DNA from: Cochlodiniinecator piscidefendens
GTDB taxonomy: Bacteria > Pseudomonadota > Alphaproteobacteria > Rhodobacterales > Rhodobacteraceae
Direction: 5' to 3'
NCBI RefSeq assembly: GCF_011326755.1
Contig: NZ_JAAOIE010000003.1
Location: forward strand, 222,710 to 286,709
Length of the DNA: 64,000 nt
Below are positions 1-9,976 of the stretch, piece after piece. Position numbers and translations under genes: made by a program. The notes under the pieces are model-generated. The model saw only the letters and a program-made list of their open reading frames with translations, was not told the DNA's origin and searched no databases. Each line of letters starts with the position of its first letter. Position 1 is the stretch's first letter.

Positions 1-345
1 CTGAAGGCGTCAAATGCGTCGCAGTATCGCGCGTTCCGGTTTGATGATGATGGTGCGATTCAGGCTTGCTTTAGTTTTGTTTGCATGACCGATGAAATGG
101 CGGATCAACCTGCGGAAACCATCGCGCTTGGTCAAATGGTGCAGGCAATTTTATTGTGGTCAGACACGGTATTTCGCGAAAGTTCACCTTTGGCGTCTTT
201 GCCAGATGGGAGCGTCGTCTTGCGCCCGGATATCGCTGACGTTATTCGCGCGGCTTACGATCTTACCATGCCAGCCGCTGCACGCGATGCGTCACATGCT
301 TTGCGGATGTTTGCGCGCCTGCAAGCTGCCCAAACGGATAGCTAA
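1..345 (+). CDS. Unknown protein, 3' part only
   Basis: The frame is open from base 1, so the beginning of the gene lies outside the window; 114 codons are visible before the TAA. An internal ATG at 85 has no good ribosome-binding site, and reading upstream of it continues sensibly, so I treat the gene as truncated by the window edge. I recognise no motif. The visible part looks like a soluble, mostly helical protein. In Rhodobacterales a small unknown gene commonly sits between ruvB and ybgC (from memory), and this one lies 54 bases upstream of ybgC on the same strand, so it probably belongs to the ruv/tol gene string. Function unknown. Confidence 0.6.
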   Translation: MKASNASQYRAFRFDDDGAIQACFSFVCMTDEMADQPAETIALGQMVQAILLWSDTVFRESSPLASLPDGSVVLRPDIADVIRAAYDLTMPAAARDASHALRMFARLQAAQTDS

Positions 346-399
346 GGGTTGCTTTGATTGTCTGGTCCTGCTTTGTTCTGAAAAAACATTGGCAGGCAC

Positions 400-789
400 A
401 TGACACATAAGTTCCCTTTACGCGTTTATTACGAAGATACCGATCTGGCCGGGATTGTATATTATGCAAATTATCTAAAGTTTATTGAACGAGCTCGCAC
501 TGAGTTCGTTCGAGAGCTTGGCATTGATCAATCGCGCCTGAAGGAAGACGAAGGTATCGTTTTTGCGGTGCGGCATCTTGAGGCAGATTATTTAAGTTCG
601 GCAAAATTTGATAATGAACTTACCGTTGAAACCACACGCGAAGCTGTGACAGGTGTGCGCATTGTATTGCGGCAGGACGTCAAACGGGGTGAAACGTTGC
701 TATTTTCGGCCGCTGTGACCCTCGTGGCCCTGACCGAAACGGGGCAACCCTCGCGTCTTCCGGCAAATATTCGCCTAATGCTGCATTAA
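400..789 (+). CDS. ybgC: YbgC-type acyl-CoA thioesterase
   Basis: This 129-residue single-hotdog thioesterase of the 4HBT family hydrolyses acyl-CoA thioesters in the cytoplasm and is linked to the Tol-Pal system by gene order across Proteobacteria. The signature is near the N terminus: YYEDTDLAGIVYYANYLKF (residues 10-28), with the catalytic Asp of the EDTD segment and the buried helix start ANYLKFIERAR. Length is normal for the family. It is the first gene of the tol block and is followed by a 111-base gap before tolQ, where a separate promoter could lie. No oddities. Confidence 0.95.
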   Translation: MTHKFPLRVYYEDTDLAGIVYYANYLKFIERARTEFVRELGIDQSRLKEDEGIVFAVRHLEADYLSSAKFDNELTVETTREAVTGVRIVLRQDVKRGETLLFSAAVTLVALTETGQPSRLPANIRLMLH

Positions 790-900
790 TTCGGTGTTTT
801 CGCGCCGCTGACACGCATTTGATAGCTTTCCCCGTGAAACTGGGTTAGATTTGGTCCCAAATAGGGTCGCAAAAGACGGCCAAAACAAAAGAGCAGGCTA

Positions 901-1596
901 ATGGAAACCGAAATCCTAAATGCGGCGCAGGAGATTGACTTCTCCTTGTGGGCGCTGTTTGCACGGGCGACACTGGGTGTGAAGCTTGTGATGATTATGC
1001 TGATTGTGGCCTCTTTTTGGTCGTGGTCGATTATTGTGCAAAAGACGATCTCTTATCGAAAGTCTCGGGCTGAAGCTGCGGAGTTTGATCGCGCTTTCTG
1101 GTCTGGTGAACCGCTGGATGAATTGTACGAGAAAATCGGGCCATCACCCGCAGGATCAGCCCAGAAGGTATTTGCGGCAGGGATGACGGAATGGCGGCGG
1201 TCCCATCGGTCTGACGGTGGTTTGATCGCGGGTGCGCAGGCGCGTATCGATCGTTCAATGGATGTCGCGATCGCCAAGGAAAGCGAAGACCTAAACGGTG
1301 GTCTATCATTTCTGGCGACAGTTGGATCCACCGCGCCGTTTGTTGGGTTGTTCGGTACGGTCTGGGGCATCATGAATGCCTTTGTCGAAATTGCAGCGCA
1401 GCAGAATACGAATTTGGCGGTTGTCGCCCCCGGTATTGCCGAGGCATTGCTGGCGACGGGGCTTGGGCTTTTGGCAGCTATTCCTGCGGTGATATTCTAC
1501 AACAAACTTTCTGCTGACAGTGATCGGATCATTTCTGGTTACGAAGCATTTGCAGATGAATTTGCGACCATTCTTAGCCGTCAGTTGGATAGCTAA
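901..1596 (+). CDS. tolQ: TolQ, proton-channel subunit of Tol-Pal
   Basis: Inner-membrane subunit (231 residues) that, with TolR, uses the proton motive force to energise TolA during outer-membrane constriction at division. It belongs to the MotA/TolQ/ExbB family. Three membrane segments are visible: about residues 27-46, 139-160 and 175-197. The second and third carry the family's small-residue-rich stretches (GSTAPFVGLFGTVWGIMNAF; EALLATGLGLLAAIPAV). The large cytoplasmic loop lies between the first and second. The gene ends two bases before tolR, so translation is probably coupled. Confidence 0.97.
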   Translation: METEILNAAQEIDFSLWALFARATLGVKLVMIMLIVASFWSWSIIVQKTISYRKSRAEAAEFDRAFWSGEPLDELYEKIGPSPAGSAQKVFAAGMTEWRRSHRSDGGLIAGAQARIDRSMDVAIAKESEDLNGGLSFLATVGSTAPFVGLFGTVWGIMNAFVEIAAQQNTNLAVVAPGIAEALLATGLGLLAAIPAVIFYNKLSADSDRIISGYEAFADEFATILSRQLDS

Positions 1597-1598
1597 TC

Positions 1599-2069
1599 AT
1601 GGGGGCGGGCGTCATCAAAAAAGACAGCGGACGCAGACGGCGTTCTGGGCGTGGGAAAAACCACGCGATGAGCGAAATTAACGTCACGCCCTTTGTCGAT
1701 GTAATGTTGGTGCTGTTGATTATCTTCATGGTTGCAGCTCCCTTGTTGACCGTCGGCGTTCCTGTTGAGCTTCCTGAAACGGCTGCAGGTGCTTTGGCCG
1801 CAGAACAAGAGGAGCCTTTGACAGTCACATTGACTGCTGATGGCCGTACTTTGATTCAAACCACGGATGTTGAACGCGAAGATTTGATTAATCGCTTGCG
1901 CGCTGTGGCGACAGAGCGCGATAGCACCAAGGTTTTTCTGCGGGCGGATGGCGCAATTCCATATGAGGCCGTTGTTCAGGTCATGGGGGCGCTGAACAAT
2001 GCTGGATTTAACGATATCGGTCTGGTGACCGAAACGGGTGGGCCTGCGTTGACAGGTCAAAGCGAATAA
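1599..2069 (+). CDS. tolR: TolR, proton-channel subunit of Tol-Pal
   Basis: Single-span inner-membrane partner of TolQ, 156 residues, ExbD/TolR family. A basic N-terminal tail (residues 8-20, rich in Arg and Lys) precedes the conserved NVTPFVDVMLVLLIIFM segment at about residues 28-44. Asp34 in this segment matches the essential intramembrane proton-carrying Asp of the family. The rest is the periplasmic domain. It starts two bases after tolQ stops and is followed by tolA after nine bases. Start ATG at 1599. Confidence 0.96.
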   Translation: MGAGVIKKDSGRRRRSGRGKNHAMSEINVTPFVDVMLVLLIIFMVAAPLLTVGVPVELPETAAGALAAEQEEPLTVTLTADGRTLIQTTDVEREDLINRLRAVATERDSTKVFLRADGAIPYEAVVQVMGALNNAGFNDIGLVTETGGPALTGQSE

Positions 2070-2078
2070 GGCGGGTCG

Positions 2079-3119
2079 TTGAAAACGGGGCATTATATCT
2101 CAGGTGGGGGCCATTTGGCTTTAATCTGTTGGATCCTGTTTGGCGGGCTGATTTGGCGTAGCGAAAGGTCAGAGGTGCAAGTAACTTCGGTGTCCATCAT
2201 GTCAGAAGCGGAGTTCGCGGCAATCGCTGCGGCCACTGCTGTCGTGCAGACGCCCCCTGAGCCAGTTGAGGAAATTACCCCGCCTACGCCTGTGGAAACT
2301 GAAACTCCACCAGAGCCCATTGCGCCCGAAGTTGATGAAACCATTCCTGAGACACCGGCACCCCCGTCTGAGACAGGCACAACAGAACAGCCACAAATTG
2401 ACACAACACCCATACCGCGACCAGCAGACCGCGTGGCTCCGGAACCTGTTGAAACACCGGAGCCTGAGGTTGAAATCGCTGACGTGCCGGTTGAAGCGGT
2501 TTCTGAAACGGTTGAGGCTGAGGCTCCCGTTGAACCGCGTGAAGAAGCAGCACAGGAAGAGGCGAGTACAGAAATCGTCACAGAGGCCGAACAGGTTGAT
2601 ACTTTGGCGGCGCTCGCACCTGCGCGTTCTCGTCGGCCTACGGCTCGGCCTTCGCGCCCTGATCCCGTTGTAGAGCCAGTATCTGAACCGGTTGCTGAAG
2701 CCACACCTGAGCCTGAGGTCGATCCGCTCGCGGATTTAATCAATCAAGCTGTGAACGAGGCCAATGAGCCCGCCGAAACGCCGCGCGGACCTTCTGGCCC
2801 GCCACTTACACGTGGGGAGCGCGAGGGACTACGGGTCGCTGTTTCTCAATGTTGGAATGTGGATGTCGGATCTACGGCGGCGAATGTAACTGTTGTTGTA
2901 GGCATGTCGATGAACCGCGACGCAACTGTCGTCAGCAATTCTCTTCGCTTGGTGTCCAGCGAAGGTGGGTCGGGCCGGGCAGTTGACACAGCCTTTCAGG
3001 CAGCGCGGCGGGCGATTATCCGCTGCGGAGCGCGTGGATATGATCTGCCGATTGAGAAATATGAACAGTGGCGTGATATTGAAATCACCTTCAATCCAGA
3101 AAGAATGAGAACACGATGA
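2079..3119 (+). CDS. tolA: TolA, periplasm-spanning link of Tol-Pal
   Basis: 346-residue protein bridging the TolQR motor to TolB and Pal. It starts with TTG at 2079, chosen because the reading [15 protein letters not shown] leads straight into the single N-terminal membrane anchor (residues 10-27). The middle, about residues 45-235, is very rich in Pro, Glu, Thr and Val with repeated [10 protein letters not shown]-type units, the extended spacer. The C-terminal 95 residues form the globular TolA/TonB-like domain, with two Cys residues placed for a disulfide. It ends in ATGA overlapping the start of tolB. The low-complexity spacer is why long false frames appear on the opposite strand. Confidence 0.93.
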   Translation: MKTGHYISGGGHLALICWILFGGLIWRSERSEVQVTSVSIMSEAEFAAIAAATAVVQTPPEPVEEITPPTPVETETPPEPIAPEVDETIPETPAPPSETGTTEQPQIDTTPIPRPADRVAPEPVETPEPEVEIADVPVEAVSETVEAEAPVEPREEAAQEEASTEIVTEAEQVDTLAALAPARSRRPTARPSRPDPVVEPVSEPVAEATPEPEVDPLADLINQAVNEANEPAETPRGPSGPPLTRGEREGLRVAVSQCWNVDVGSTAANVTVVVGMSMNRDATVVSNSLRLVSSEGGSGRAVDTAFQAARRAIIRCGARGYDLPIEKYEQWRDIEITFNPERMRTR

Positions 3120-4453
3120 CCTTTTTGCGATCCCTCATTTTGACCCTTGGTGTGGTCGTGTCTGCATCTGTCTTTAGTTTTGCTGCTATTGCGCAAAATG
3201 GGCCTTTGCGCATCGAGATCACGGAAGGGGTGATTGAACCTCTGCCATTTGCATTGCCAACGTTCATGCCCGAAGCCGCAGGCTCTGAAGAGATCGCATT
3301 GGGGATTTCGCAAGTGGTTGCGGCCGACTTACAGGCAACAGGCCTTTTCCGGCAGATCGACCCATCTGCATTTATTTCACAAACGTCTGATTTTAACAGT
3401 CCTGTTCAATATGCTGATTGGCGCGCGATCAATGCGCAGGCGTTGATCACGGGTGCGGTCAATGTGACATCAGACGGTCAGGTCACAGTGAAGTTTCGCC
3501 TTTATGATGTATTCTCGGGCAATGAGCTGGGCGAAGGCCTGCGGTTAGGCGGCACGACGACCAGCTGGCGCCGTTTAGCGCATCGGGTTGCAGACACGGT
3601 GTATTCGCGTATCACGGGGGAAGACCCATATTTTGACAGCCGCGTGGTTTTTGTATCTGAAACTGGTCCCAAAAATGATCGCCGTAAACGTTTGGCTATC
3701 ATGGATTACGATGGTGCGAATGTGCAATTTCTGACGGACAGCAATGCCCTGGTTTTAAACCCTAGGTTTTCACCGACCGGAGATCGCATTTTATATACAT
3801 CTTACGAAAGCGGCTTTCCCCAAGTTTATCTGTTAGATGTCGGAAGCGTTCAGCGACGCGTTTTAGCAGAACAGCAAGGCACGATGTCGTTTGCGCCGCG
3901 CTTTGGCCCCGACGGGCAAACGGTGGTATATTCACTATCTTCCGGTGGCAATTCAGACATTTACACATTGGATTTGCGGACGAACCAAACGCGCCGCTTG
4001 ACCAGCGCGCCTTCTATTGAAACCGCGCCTAGCTTTTCGCCGGATGGCAGTCAGATCGTGTTTGAAAGCGATCGTTCTGGTTCGCCTCAGATTTATGTCA
4101 TGCCAGCGACCGGAGGGGAGCCTCGTCGGATTAGTTTTGGGGAAGGGCGCTACGGTACGCCGGTTTGGTCGCCGCGTGGGGATCTGATCGCCTTTACCAA
4201 ACAAAACGAAGGCCGGTTTCACATTGGCGTGATGCGCACCGACGGATCAGAGGAAAGATTACTGACGGCGTCGTTTCTTGATGAAGGTCCGAGTTGGTCA
4301 CCAAATGGGCGCGTGATCATGTTTATGCGTGAAACTGCAGGGGCAGGTGGTGCGCCGGCGTTGTATTCAGTAGACATTTCCGGCCGTAATTTGCGGCGGG
4401 TGAACACGCCAAATGCGGCGTCTGATCCGGCTTGGTCGCCGTTATTGCCATAA
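3116..4453 (+). CDS. tolB: TolB, periplasmic beta-propeller of Tol-Pal
   Basis: 445 residues, including a Sec signal peptide (about residues 1-27, hydrophobic core [18 protein letters not shown], cleavage near AIAQ). Then comes the alpha/beta N-terminal domain (about 30-165) and a six-bladed propeller made of PD40-type repeats, seen as recurring [22 protein letters not shown] and PAWSPL units to the C terminus. It interacts with Pal and TolA in the periplasm. It is coupled to tolA by a four-base overlap (ATGA). Length and architecture are standard. Confidence 0.97.
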   Translation: MTFLRSLILTLGVVVSASVFSFAAIAQNGPLRIEITEGVIEPLPFALPTFMPEAAGSEEIALGISQVVAADLQATGLFRQIDPSAFISQTSDFNSPVQYADWRAINAQALITGAVNVTSDGQVTVKFRLYDVFSGNELGEGLRLGGTTTSWRRLAHRVADTVYSRITGEDPYFDSRVVFVSETGPKNDRRKRLAIMDYDGANVQFLTDSNALVLNPRFSPTGDRILYTSYESGFPQVYLLDVGSVQRRVLAEQQGTMSFAPRFGPDGQTVVYSLSSGGNSDIYTLDLRTNQTRRLTSAPSIETAPSFSPDGSQIVFESDRSGSPQIYVMPATGGEPRRISFGEGRYGTPVWSPRGDLIAFTKQNEGRFHIGVMRTDGSEERLLTASFLDEGPSWSPNGRVIMFMRETAGAGGAPALYSVDISGRNLRRVNTPNAASDPAWSPLLP

Positions 4454-4530
4454 GTTTTCAATTGGCACGTAAAATGTTATGAAACTGCAGATTAAGCGAA
4501 TAGAACACACTATAACAAAGGGCAGAGAAA

Positions 4531-5040
4531 ATGAATTTGGTATCAAAGACACTGCTGCTTGTCGCAGCGATTGGACTAGGGGCATGTACAGACCCATCGC
4601 AATACGGGACTGGCGGGAATGGCACCGATTATAACAGTACTGCGGATTTGAATGGTGTGAATGATCCAAGTTCACCAGCGTATTTCCGCGAAACAATCGG
4701 AGATCGCGTATTGTTCGCAGTTGACCAAAGCACTCTCGGAGATGGCGCCCGCGCGACATTGTTGGCACAGGCTAATTGGCTGCATGCGAACCCTGAGTTC
4801 GATGCGTTGATCGAAGGTCACGCAGATGAACAGGGAACGCGGGAATATAACCTTGCATTAGGTGCGCGCCGAGCGAATGCGGTCGAGGAATATCTATCGT
4901 CGCAGGGGATTGCATCCAACCGTCTTCGCGTCGTTTCTTTCGGGAAAGAGCGTCCGATCGAGGTGTGTTCTGATGAAACTTGTTACGGGCAGAACCGTCG
5001 CGCGGTGACGGTGATTTCTGCCGGTGCATTGACCAGCTAA
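4531..5040 (+). CDS. pal: Pal, peptidoglycan-associated lipoprotein
   Basis: 169-residue outer-membrane lipoprotein. The lipobox LGAC places the lipidated Cys at residue 19. A Gly/Asn-rich linker (20-50) leads to an OmpA-like peptidoglycan-binding domain (about 55-165). This domain carries the GHADEQGTREYNLALGARRA stretch whose Asp and Arg bind diaminopimelate of the wall. It anchors the outer membrane to peptidoglycan and partners with TolB. The ribosome-binding stretch GGGCAGAGAAA precedes the ATG. It is followed by cpoB after ten bases. Confidence 0.97.
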   Translation: MNLVSKTLLLVAAIGLGACTDPSQYGTGGNGTDYNSTADLNGVNDPSSPAYFRETIGDRVLFAVDQSTLGDGARATLLAQANWLHANPEFDALIEGHADEQGTREYNLALGARRANAVEEYLSSQGIASNRLRVVSFGKERPIEVCSDETCYGQNRRAVTVISAGALTS

Positions 5041-5050
5041 GGAAATCAAG

Positions 5051-5878
5051 ATGACCCGGATTTCATCCCTTTTTGTAGCATCAGTTTTGGCCCTGACGAC
5101 ACCGGTTATGGGTGTTGCGCAAGACACTGAAACGCTCGCGGATATTCGCCAAGAATTGTCGTTGCTCTATGTTGAGGTTCAGCGGCTCAAGCGAGAATTA
5201 TCAACAACCGGGTCACCAAGTGCATCTGTCGGCGGCAATAGTCCTCTTGAGCGCATTGATGCTATTGAAGCAGAACTTCAACGTTTAACGGCGAATACGG
5301 AGCAATTGGATTTTCGGGTTAATCAAATCGCGACTGTGGGGGGTAATCAAATTGGTGATTTGGAATTCCGTCTTTGCGAATTAGAGCCAAACTGTGATCT
5401 AGCCGATTTGGGGCAAGGGACGACGTTGGGCAATGTTGATGTCGCCTCGACCGCGCCTATCCCGGTTCCGTCATCAGATACGGGTGTGCAATTGGCGGTT
5501 GCTGAGCGTGAAGATTTTGATCGTGCGGAAGATGCGCTTAGTGATGGGAATTATCGTGGGGCTGCTGAGCAATTTGCGGTCTATACCGAAACCTATCCTG
5601 GTGGTCCTTTGTCAGCACGCGCGCATTTTTTGCGTGGCTCAGCATTAGAGCAGTTGGGCGATACTCGCAGTGCCGCGCGGGCCTATTTGGATAGTTTCAG
5701 TTCAGCACCGCAAGGTGCTGAAGCTCCGAACGCTCTGTATCAAGTTGGCCGTAGTCTCGCGGATTTGGGCCAAACAGCCGAGGCCTGTCAAATGTTTGAT
5801 CAGGTCGGCGTGAGGTTTCCAACCGCAGATATTGCTGTCGAAGCACGCTCAGCGCTACAAAACTTGGAATGTTCGTGA
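5051..5878 (+). CDS. cpoB: CpoB/YbgF, Tol-Pal system coordinator
   Basis: 275-residue periplasmic protein. A signal peptide covers about residues 1-23 (cleavage near GVAQ). The N-terminal trimerising coiled coil (about 27-85) shows LADIRQELSLLYVEVQRLKREL. A variable linker follows, then a C-terminal TPR domain (about 150-272) with the repeats ALSDGNYRGAAEQFAVYTE, ARAHFLRGSALEQLGD and ALYQVGRSLADLGQ. In E. coli the homologue coordinates PBP1B activity with Tol. It overlaps tilS by ten bases, implying coupled translation. Confidence 0.93.
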   Translation: MTRISSLFVASVLALTTPVMGVAQDTETLADIRQELSLLYVEVQRLKRELSTTGSPSASVGGNSPLERIDAIEAELQRLTANTEQLDFRVNQIATVGGNQIGDLEFRLCELEPNCDLADLGQGTTLGNVDVASTAPIPVPSSDTGVQLAVAEREDFDRAEDALSDGNYRGAAEQFAVYTETYPGGPLSARAHFLRGSALEQLGDTRSAARAYLDSFSSAPQGAEAPNALYQVGRSLADLGQTAEACQMFDQVGVRFPTADIAVEARSALQNLECS

Positions 5879-7122
5879 CGTCCGATCGTGACGATTTAAA
5901 GAACAAGCTGGGGGCATCCTTAGCAGGGTTGCCTTCTGGCCGGTTGGGTGTCGCGGTTTCCGGAGGCAGTGATTCACTGGCGCTGTTGTATCTCGCAGCC
6001 CGGAGCTGTCCAACAGGCAGTGTGGTCGCGGCGACCGTTGACCACGGCCTTCGCCCTGAAGCCCGACAGGAAGCCGCATTTGTTGCAGATCATTGCGCGA
6101 AATTAGGAGTTCCACACGAAATATTGAACTGGTCGGATTGGAATGGCACGGGGAATTTGCAATCCTCGGCACGCGATGCACGATACCGGCTTTTGGCTGA
6201 GTGGGCGCAGGCTTTGGATGTAAAAGCCGTGATGTTAGGGCATACCCAAGATGATCAGGCCGAAACAGTGTTGATGCGTCTTGGGCGTTCAGCAGGAGTG
6301 GATGGATTGTGCGCCATGGAGCCGGAAATCTCCCGCTACGAAATGGTTTTTTTACGACCTCTTCTGTCTGTGCGTCGCGCGGAATTGCAAGGCTATTTAC
6401 GCGCTGACGCATGTGAATGGACTTCAGATCCGTCTAATGAGGATCGTGCCTACCATCGGGTGAATTTACGAAAGTCGATGCCTCAACTTGAAGCATTGGG
6501 TCTAACAGTAGATGCCTTAAGCACTGTAGCAATGAACATGCAATCTGTTCGGCGCGCTTTGAACAGTAGCACTGAGAACGCCGCTAGGGCTTATGCGCGT
6601 GTACATGATGGTGATGTTTTATTTGATAAAAATGGATTCTGGGAGCTAAGTGACGAAATTCGTCGACGTTTGCTGGTCCATGCAATGTGCTGGGTGAGCA
6701 AGACAACTTATGCGCCACGTCAATCGAGCGTTGATCAAATTGTTAGGATGTTGTCGGCGGGCAACGATGCCACTTTACATGGGTGTGTGATACGTCAAAA
6801 GGGAGGTGTGATTGTTGTTTCTCGAGAATATCAAAGGGTAAAACACATCGAAAGCCTGCTTGGAGAGGTATGGGATCATCGCTGGAAGGTTTCGGGACCA
6901 AAAATTGATGGAGCGAAAATTGCGGCGCTTGGGGAGACAGGATTGCGTGCCTGTCCAGATTGGCGCGAAACGGGAGTTTCCAGACAAAGTTTGCTCGCAT
7001 CTCCAGCTGTTTGGCAAAACGATGTACTTATTGCCGCACCTTTAGCTGGATTTAACCCAGAATTCCGTGCAGAACTCATTTATTCTTCAGATCATTTTCA
7101 TTCATCTGTTTTATCGCATTGA
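5869..7122 (+). CDS. tilS: TilS, tRNA(Ile)-lysidine synthetase
   Basis: 417-residue cytoplasmic enzyme that converts C34 of the CAU-anticodon tRNA-Ile to lysidine using ATP and lysine, so that AUA is read as Ile. The PP-loop SGGSDS at residues 31-36 binds ATP. The N-terminal N-type ATP pyrophosphatase domain is clear (VDHGLRPEA, LGHTQDDQAETVLMRL). The C-terminal half is weakly conserved, as usual. The ATG lies inside the end of cpoB, giving a ten-base overlap, and it is the only sensible start in front of the PP-loop. ftsH follows after 78 bases. Confidence 0.93.
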   Translation: MFVTSDRDDLKNKLGASLAGLPSGRLGVAVSGGSDSLALLYLAARSCPTGSVVAATVDHGLRPEARQEAAFVADHCAKLGVPHEILNWSDWNGTGNLQSSARDARYRLLAEWAQALDVKAVMLGHTQDDQAETVLMRLGRSAGVDGLCAMEPEISRYEMVFLRPLLSVRRAELQGYLRADACEWTSDPSNEDRAYHRVNLRKSMPQLEALGLTVDALSTVAMNMQSVRRALNSSTENAARAYARVHDGDVLFDKNGFWELSDEIRRRLLVHAMCWVSKTTYAPRQSSVDQIVRMLSAGNDATLHGCVIRQKGGVIVVSREYQRVKHIESLLGEVWDHRWKVSGPKIDGAKIAALGETGLRACPDWRETGVSRQSLLASPAVWQNDVLIAAPLAGFNPEFRAELIYSSDHFHSSVLSH

Positions 7123-7200
7123 ACAAACTGATCTGATCTCTATTTTAAACAGGTGGCCCGTTGATTACAGTCCGGCCGAACGAATCTGAGGAGACTCCCT

Positions 7201-9117
7201 GTGGGAAACGCGAGAAACATCGCCTTTTGGGTTGTACTATTGGTGCTGATTGTTGCTTTGTTCAACTTGTTCAGCAACAATCAGTCCGGCCTGCAAAGCC
7301 GTTCAATCAGTTATTCTGATTTTATAACGGCGGTCGATAATGGAAACGTCGCCGGTGTGACATTGGATGGGGAACGCGTTGTTGTACGTGGAACCGATGG
7401 CCAGAACTACACCACTGTTCGGCCTCTGGAAGATGGAAACCTCACCGATCGCCTGATTGAAAAAAATGTTGCGGTCCAAGTGGAACAGCAAGAACAATCT
7501 GGTTTCTTCTCTTTGCTTACCTTGTTGTTACCTGTAGCGCTGTTGATTGGCTTTTGGTTCTTTATGATGAACCGGATGCAAGGCGGCGGCAAAGGCGGTG
7601 CGATGGGTTTTGGAAAATCCAAAGCTAAGATGCTAACTGAGCGCGCTGGTCGTGTGACATTTGATGATGTTGCTGGGATTGACGAAGCGAAAGAAGAGCT
7701 CGAAGAAATCGTTGAGTTTCTGCGTAACCCTCAGAAATTTTCTCGTCTTGGCGGTAAAATTCCAAAAGGGGCATTGCTCGTTGGTCCTCCGGGTACTGGT
7801 AAAACCTTGCTGGCGCGGGCGATTGCTGGTGAGGCAGGTGTGCCGTTCTTCACCATTTCGGGCTCTGATTTCGTCGAAATGTTTGTGGGTGTGGGCGCTT
7901 CTCGCGTGCGTGACATGTTCGAACAAGCAAAGAAAAATGCGCCTTGTATTGTATTCATCGATGAGATCGACGCCGTTGGCCGTTCTCGTGGTGCCGGTTA
8001 CGGCGGCGGAAATGATGAACGTGAGCAAACATTGAACCAATTGCTGGTTGAGATGGACGGTTTCGAAAGCAACGAGGGGGTGATCATTCTCGCGGCAACC
8101 AACCGTCGCGACGTTCTGGACCCTGCGTTGCTGCGTCCGGGTCGTTTTGACCGTCAGGTGACAGTTCCAAACCCAGACATCAAAGGCCGTGAGAAGATAT
8201 TGGGCGTGCATGCGCGCAAAACACCTTTGGGCCCAGACGTTGATCTGCGCATCATTGCGCGTGGTTCTCCCGGTTTCTCTGGTGCGGACCTTGCAAACCT
8301 CGTGAACGAGGCTGCGTTGATGGCTGCACGCGTTGGTCGTCGGTTTGTTACTATGGAAGATTTCGAAAACGCCAAAGATAAGGTCATGATGGGTGCCGAA
8401 CGGCGATCTATGGTCCTTACGCCTGAGCAAAAAGAAATGACGGCCTATCATGAGGCTGGCCATGCGATCGTTGGTGTGTCCTTGCCGCTTTGCGATCCGG
8501 TCTATAAAGCGACAATCATTCCACGAGGTCAGGCTTTAGGTATGGTGATGAGCCTGCCCGAGATGGATCGTCTGAATTGGCACAAAGATCAATGTGAGCA
8601 ACGCATTGCGATGACCATGGCGGGTAAAGCGGCGGAAATTCGTAAATGGGGTGAAAGCCACGTTTCAAATGGCCCGTCTGGCGATATTCAACAGGCTTCG
8701 AACCTTGCACGTGCGATGGTTATGCGTTGGGGCATGTCTGAAAAAGTTGGGAATATCGACTATGAACAGGCGCACGAAGGTTACATGGGCAACGGCGCTG
8801 GTGGGTTTTCAGTATCTGCCGCGACGAAAGAGCTGATCGAAGAAGAAGTTAAGCTTTTGATCGATGCCGGCTATGATCGTGCGGTTCAAATTCTTGAAGA
8901 TAAAAACGAAGAGTTTGAACGTTTGGCGCAAGGCTTGTTGGAGTATGAAACCCTAACGGGTGAAGAAATCCAACGAGTCATTCGCGGAGAGCCGCCACAG
9001 TCAAATGATGACAATGACGATACCGATCAAGGTTCTGCACCAAGTGTTACGGCCATTCCGAAAACCAAGCCAAAACCAAAAACGGATGGTGGGCTTGAGC
9101 CGGAACCAACTTCGTAA
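7201..9117 (+). CDS. ftsH: FtsH, ATP-dependent zinc metalloprotease
   Basis: 638-residue membrane-bound AAA+ protease for quality control and regulated proteolysis. It starts with GTG at 7201 after GAGGAGA. Two membrane spans (about residues 7-25 and 102-122) enclose a small periplasmic domain. The AAA domain shows Walker A GPPGTGKT at 195-202, Walker [12 protein letters not shown] and the second region of homology [21 protein letters not shown]. The zinc protease motif HEAGH is at 417-421. The C-terminal tail after about residue 600 is charged and Pro/Lys-rich. A strong terminator follows directly. Confidence 0.98.
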   Translation: MGNARNIAFWVVLLVLIVALFNLFSNNQSGLQSRSISYSDFITAVDNGNVAGVTLDGERVVVRGTDGQNYTTVRPLEDGNLTDRLIEKNVAVQVEQQEQSGFFSLLTLLLPVALLIGFWFFMMNRMQGGGKGGAMGFGKSKAKMLTERAGRVTFDDVAGIDEAKEELEEIVEFLRNPQKFSRLGGKIPKGALLVGPPGTGKTLLARAIAGEAGVPFFTISGSDFVEMFVGVGASRVRDMFEQAKKNAPCIVFIDEIDAVGRSRGAGYGGGNDEREQTLNQLLVEMDGFESNEGVIILAATNRRDVLDPALLRPGRFDRQVTVPNPDIKGREKILGVHARKTPLGPDVDLRIIARGSPGFSGADLANLVNEAALMAARVGRRFVTMEDFENAKDKVMMGAERRSMVLTPEQKEMTAYHEAGHAIVGVSLPLCDPVYKATIIPRGQALGMVMSLPEMDRLNWHKDQCEQRIAMTMAGKAAEIRKWGESHVSNGPSGDIQQASNLARAMVMRWGMSEKVGNIDYEQAHEGYMGNGAGGFSVSAATKELIEEEVKLLIDAGYDRAVQILEDKNEEFERLAQGLLEYETLTGEEIQRVIRGEPPQSNDDNDDTDQGSAPSVTAIPKTKPKPKTDGGLEPEPTS

Positions 9118-9128
9118 AATATAGACGG

Positions 9129-9162
9129 AAAAAACACCGCGGAAATTTCCGCGGTGTTTTTT
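9129..9162. terminator. Perfect palindromic terminator after ftsH
   Basis: A 34-base sequence identical to its own reverse complement: A6, then CACCGCGG, a central AAATTT, CCGCGGTG and T6. It works as a Rho-independent terminator on either strand and closes the ftsH transcript 12 bases after the stop codon. Confidence 0.95.
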
Positions 9163-9245
9163 TGTTTAGGATTTGTTTCGATAATTGCGCTTGCGCAGGT
9201 GCATGTTCCACCGCACAGTTTGGTATCGATTGCATAGGGATTGAG

Positions 9246-9827
9246 ATGCCAGTTTTTGAAAAAACGGAATTTATTGGTGAAATTGTTTGGCTGGGCTACG
9301 TCCCTGATCGGGAACAATCACTTAGGTCTATAGCGGTAGACAGACTAAAGGTAGCGTTCTCAGGCCCTTTGGGGGAAGCCCATGGTGGGTTAACTCGGCC
9401 ATCTTGTGGTCGTGTTCGGGATTTCTATCCTTTGGGAACCGAAATTCGAAATACAAGGCAGCTTTCTGTTTTGTCAGCCGAAGAGCTTTCGCAAGTTGCT
9501 AGTGTTATGGGGGTGCCTAAATTGCAACCCGAAGATCTAGGTGCTTCATTAATACTGTCGGGATTACCTGATCTGACACATCTTCCCCCCAGCGCGCGAT
9601 TGCAAACCGAAAGCGGCGTGACTTTGGTTGTTGATGTTGAAAACGCCCCTTGCCACCTACCTGCTAAATATATTGATGAAAGCCATGAAGGCAAAGGGCG
9701 CAGTTTTAAGTCGTCTGCGGTCGGTAGGCGCGGGATCACAGCTTGGATCGAAGCCGAGGGCGTGCTGGAGCTCGGGGAGCGCGTCAATTTGTTTGTCCCA
9801 ACTCAAAGAGCGTGGCAATCAAGATAG
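9246..9827 (+). CDS. MOSC domain-containing protein
   Basis: 193 residues. The start is placed at ATG 9246, which follows AGGGA six bases upstream; the longer open frame reaches back into the terminator stem and is unlikely. MOSC domains bind molybdenum cofactor sulfur, and the family Cys is visible at residue 136 (NAPCHLPAK). Other family features are YPLGTEIRNTRQLSVLSAEE (61-80) and LGASLILSGLPDL (98-110). Such stand-alone proteins are thought to carry or transfer sulfur or Moco-related ligands; the substrate here is unknown. It stands alone between a terminator and fhs. Confidence 0.85.
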   Translation: MPVFEKTEFIGEIVWLGYVPDREQSLRSIAVDRLKVAFSGPLGEAHGGLTRPSCGRVRDFYPLGTEIRNTRQLSVLSAEELSQVASVMGVPKLQPEDLGASLILSGLPDLTHLPPSARLQTESGVTLVVDVENAPCHLPAKYIDESHEGKGRSFKSSAVGRRGITAWIEAEGVLELGERVNLFVPTQRAWQSR

Positions 9828-9976
9828 GCTCTTCTGCGTAGGAAACCCCAAAATAGGTGTGCAATCGCGTACCGGGACGATTCCGGTATTGGAAATGTCG
9901 GAAATGCAATGCTCATTTTCCAGAAGTCTAGATATCACAATGTCAGAAGACTCGCACATTTGATTCAGAGGAAGCC

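Noticed and set aside
2093..2743. 216-residue open frame on the minus strand over tolA
   Set aside because: It is a Ser/Thr/Gly-rich mirror of the Pro/Glu-rich TolA spacer. Both-strand openness comes from low complexity, and TolA is certain.
7633..8463. 276-residue minus-strand frame opposite ftsH
   Set aside because: The ftsH AAA domain with intact Walker motifs occupies the plus strand. The antisense frame has no recognisable features.
9870..9888. TACCGG/CCGGTA hairpin between the MOSC gene and fhs as a riboswitch or terminator
   Set aside because: Six pairs only, no T run, and no folate- or purine-riboswitch-like conserved core nearby.
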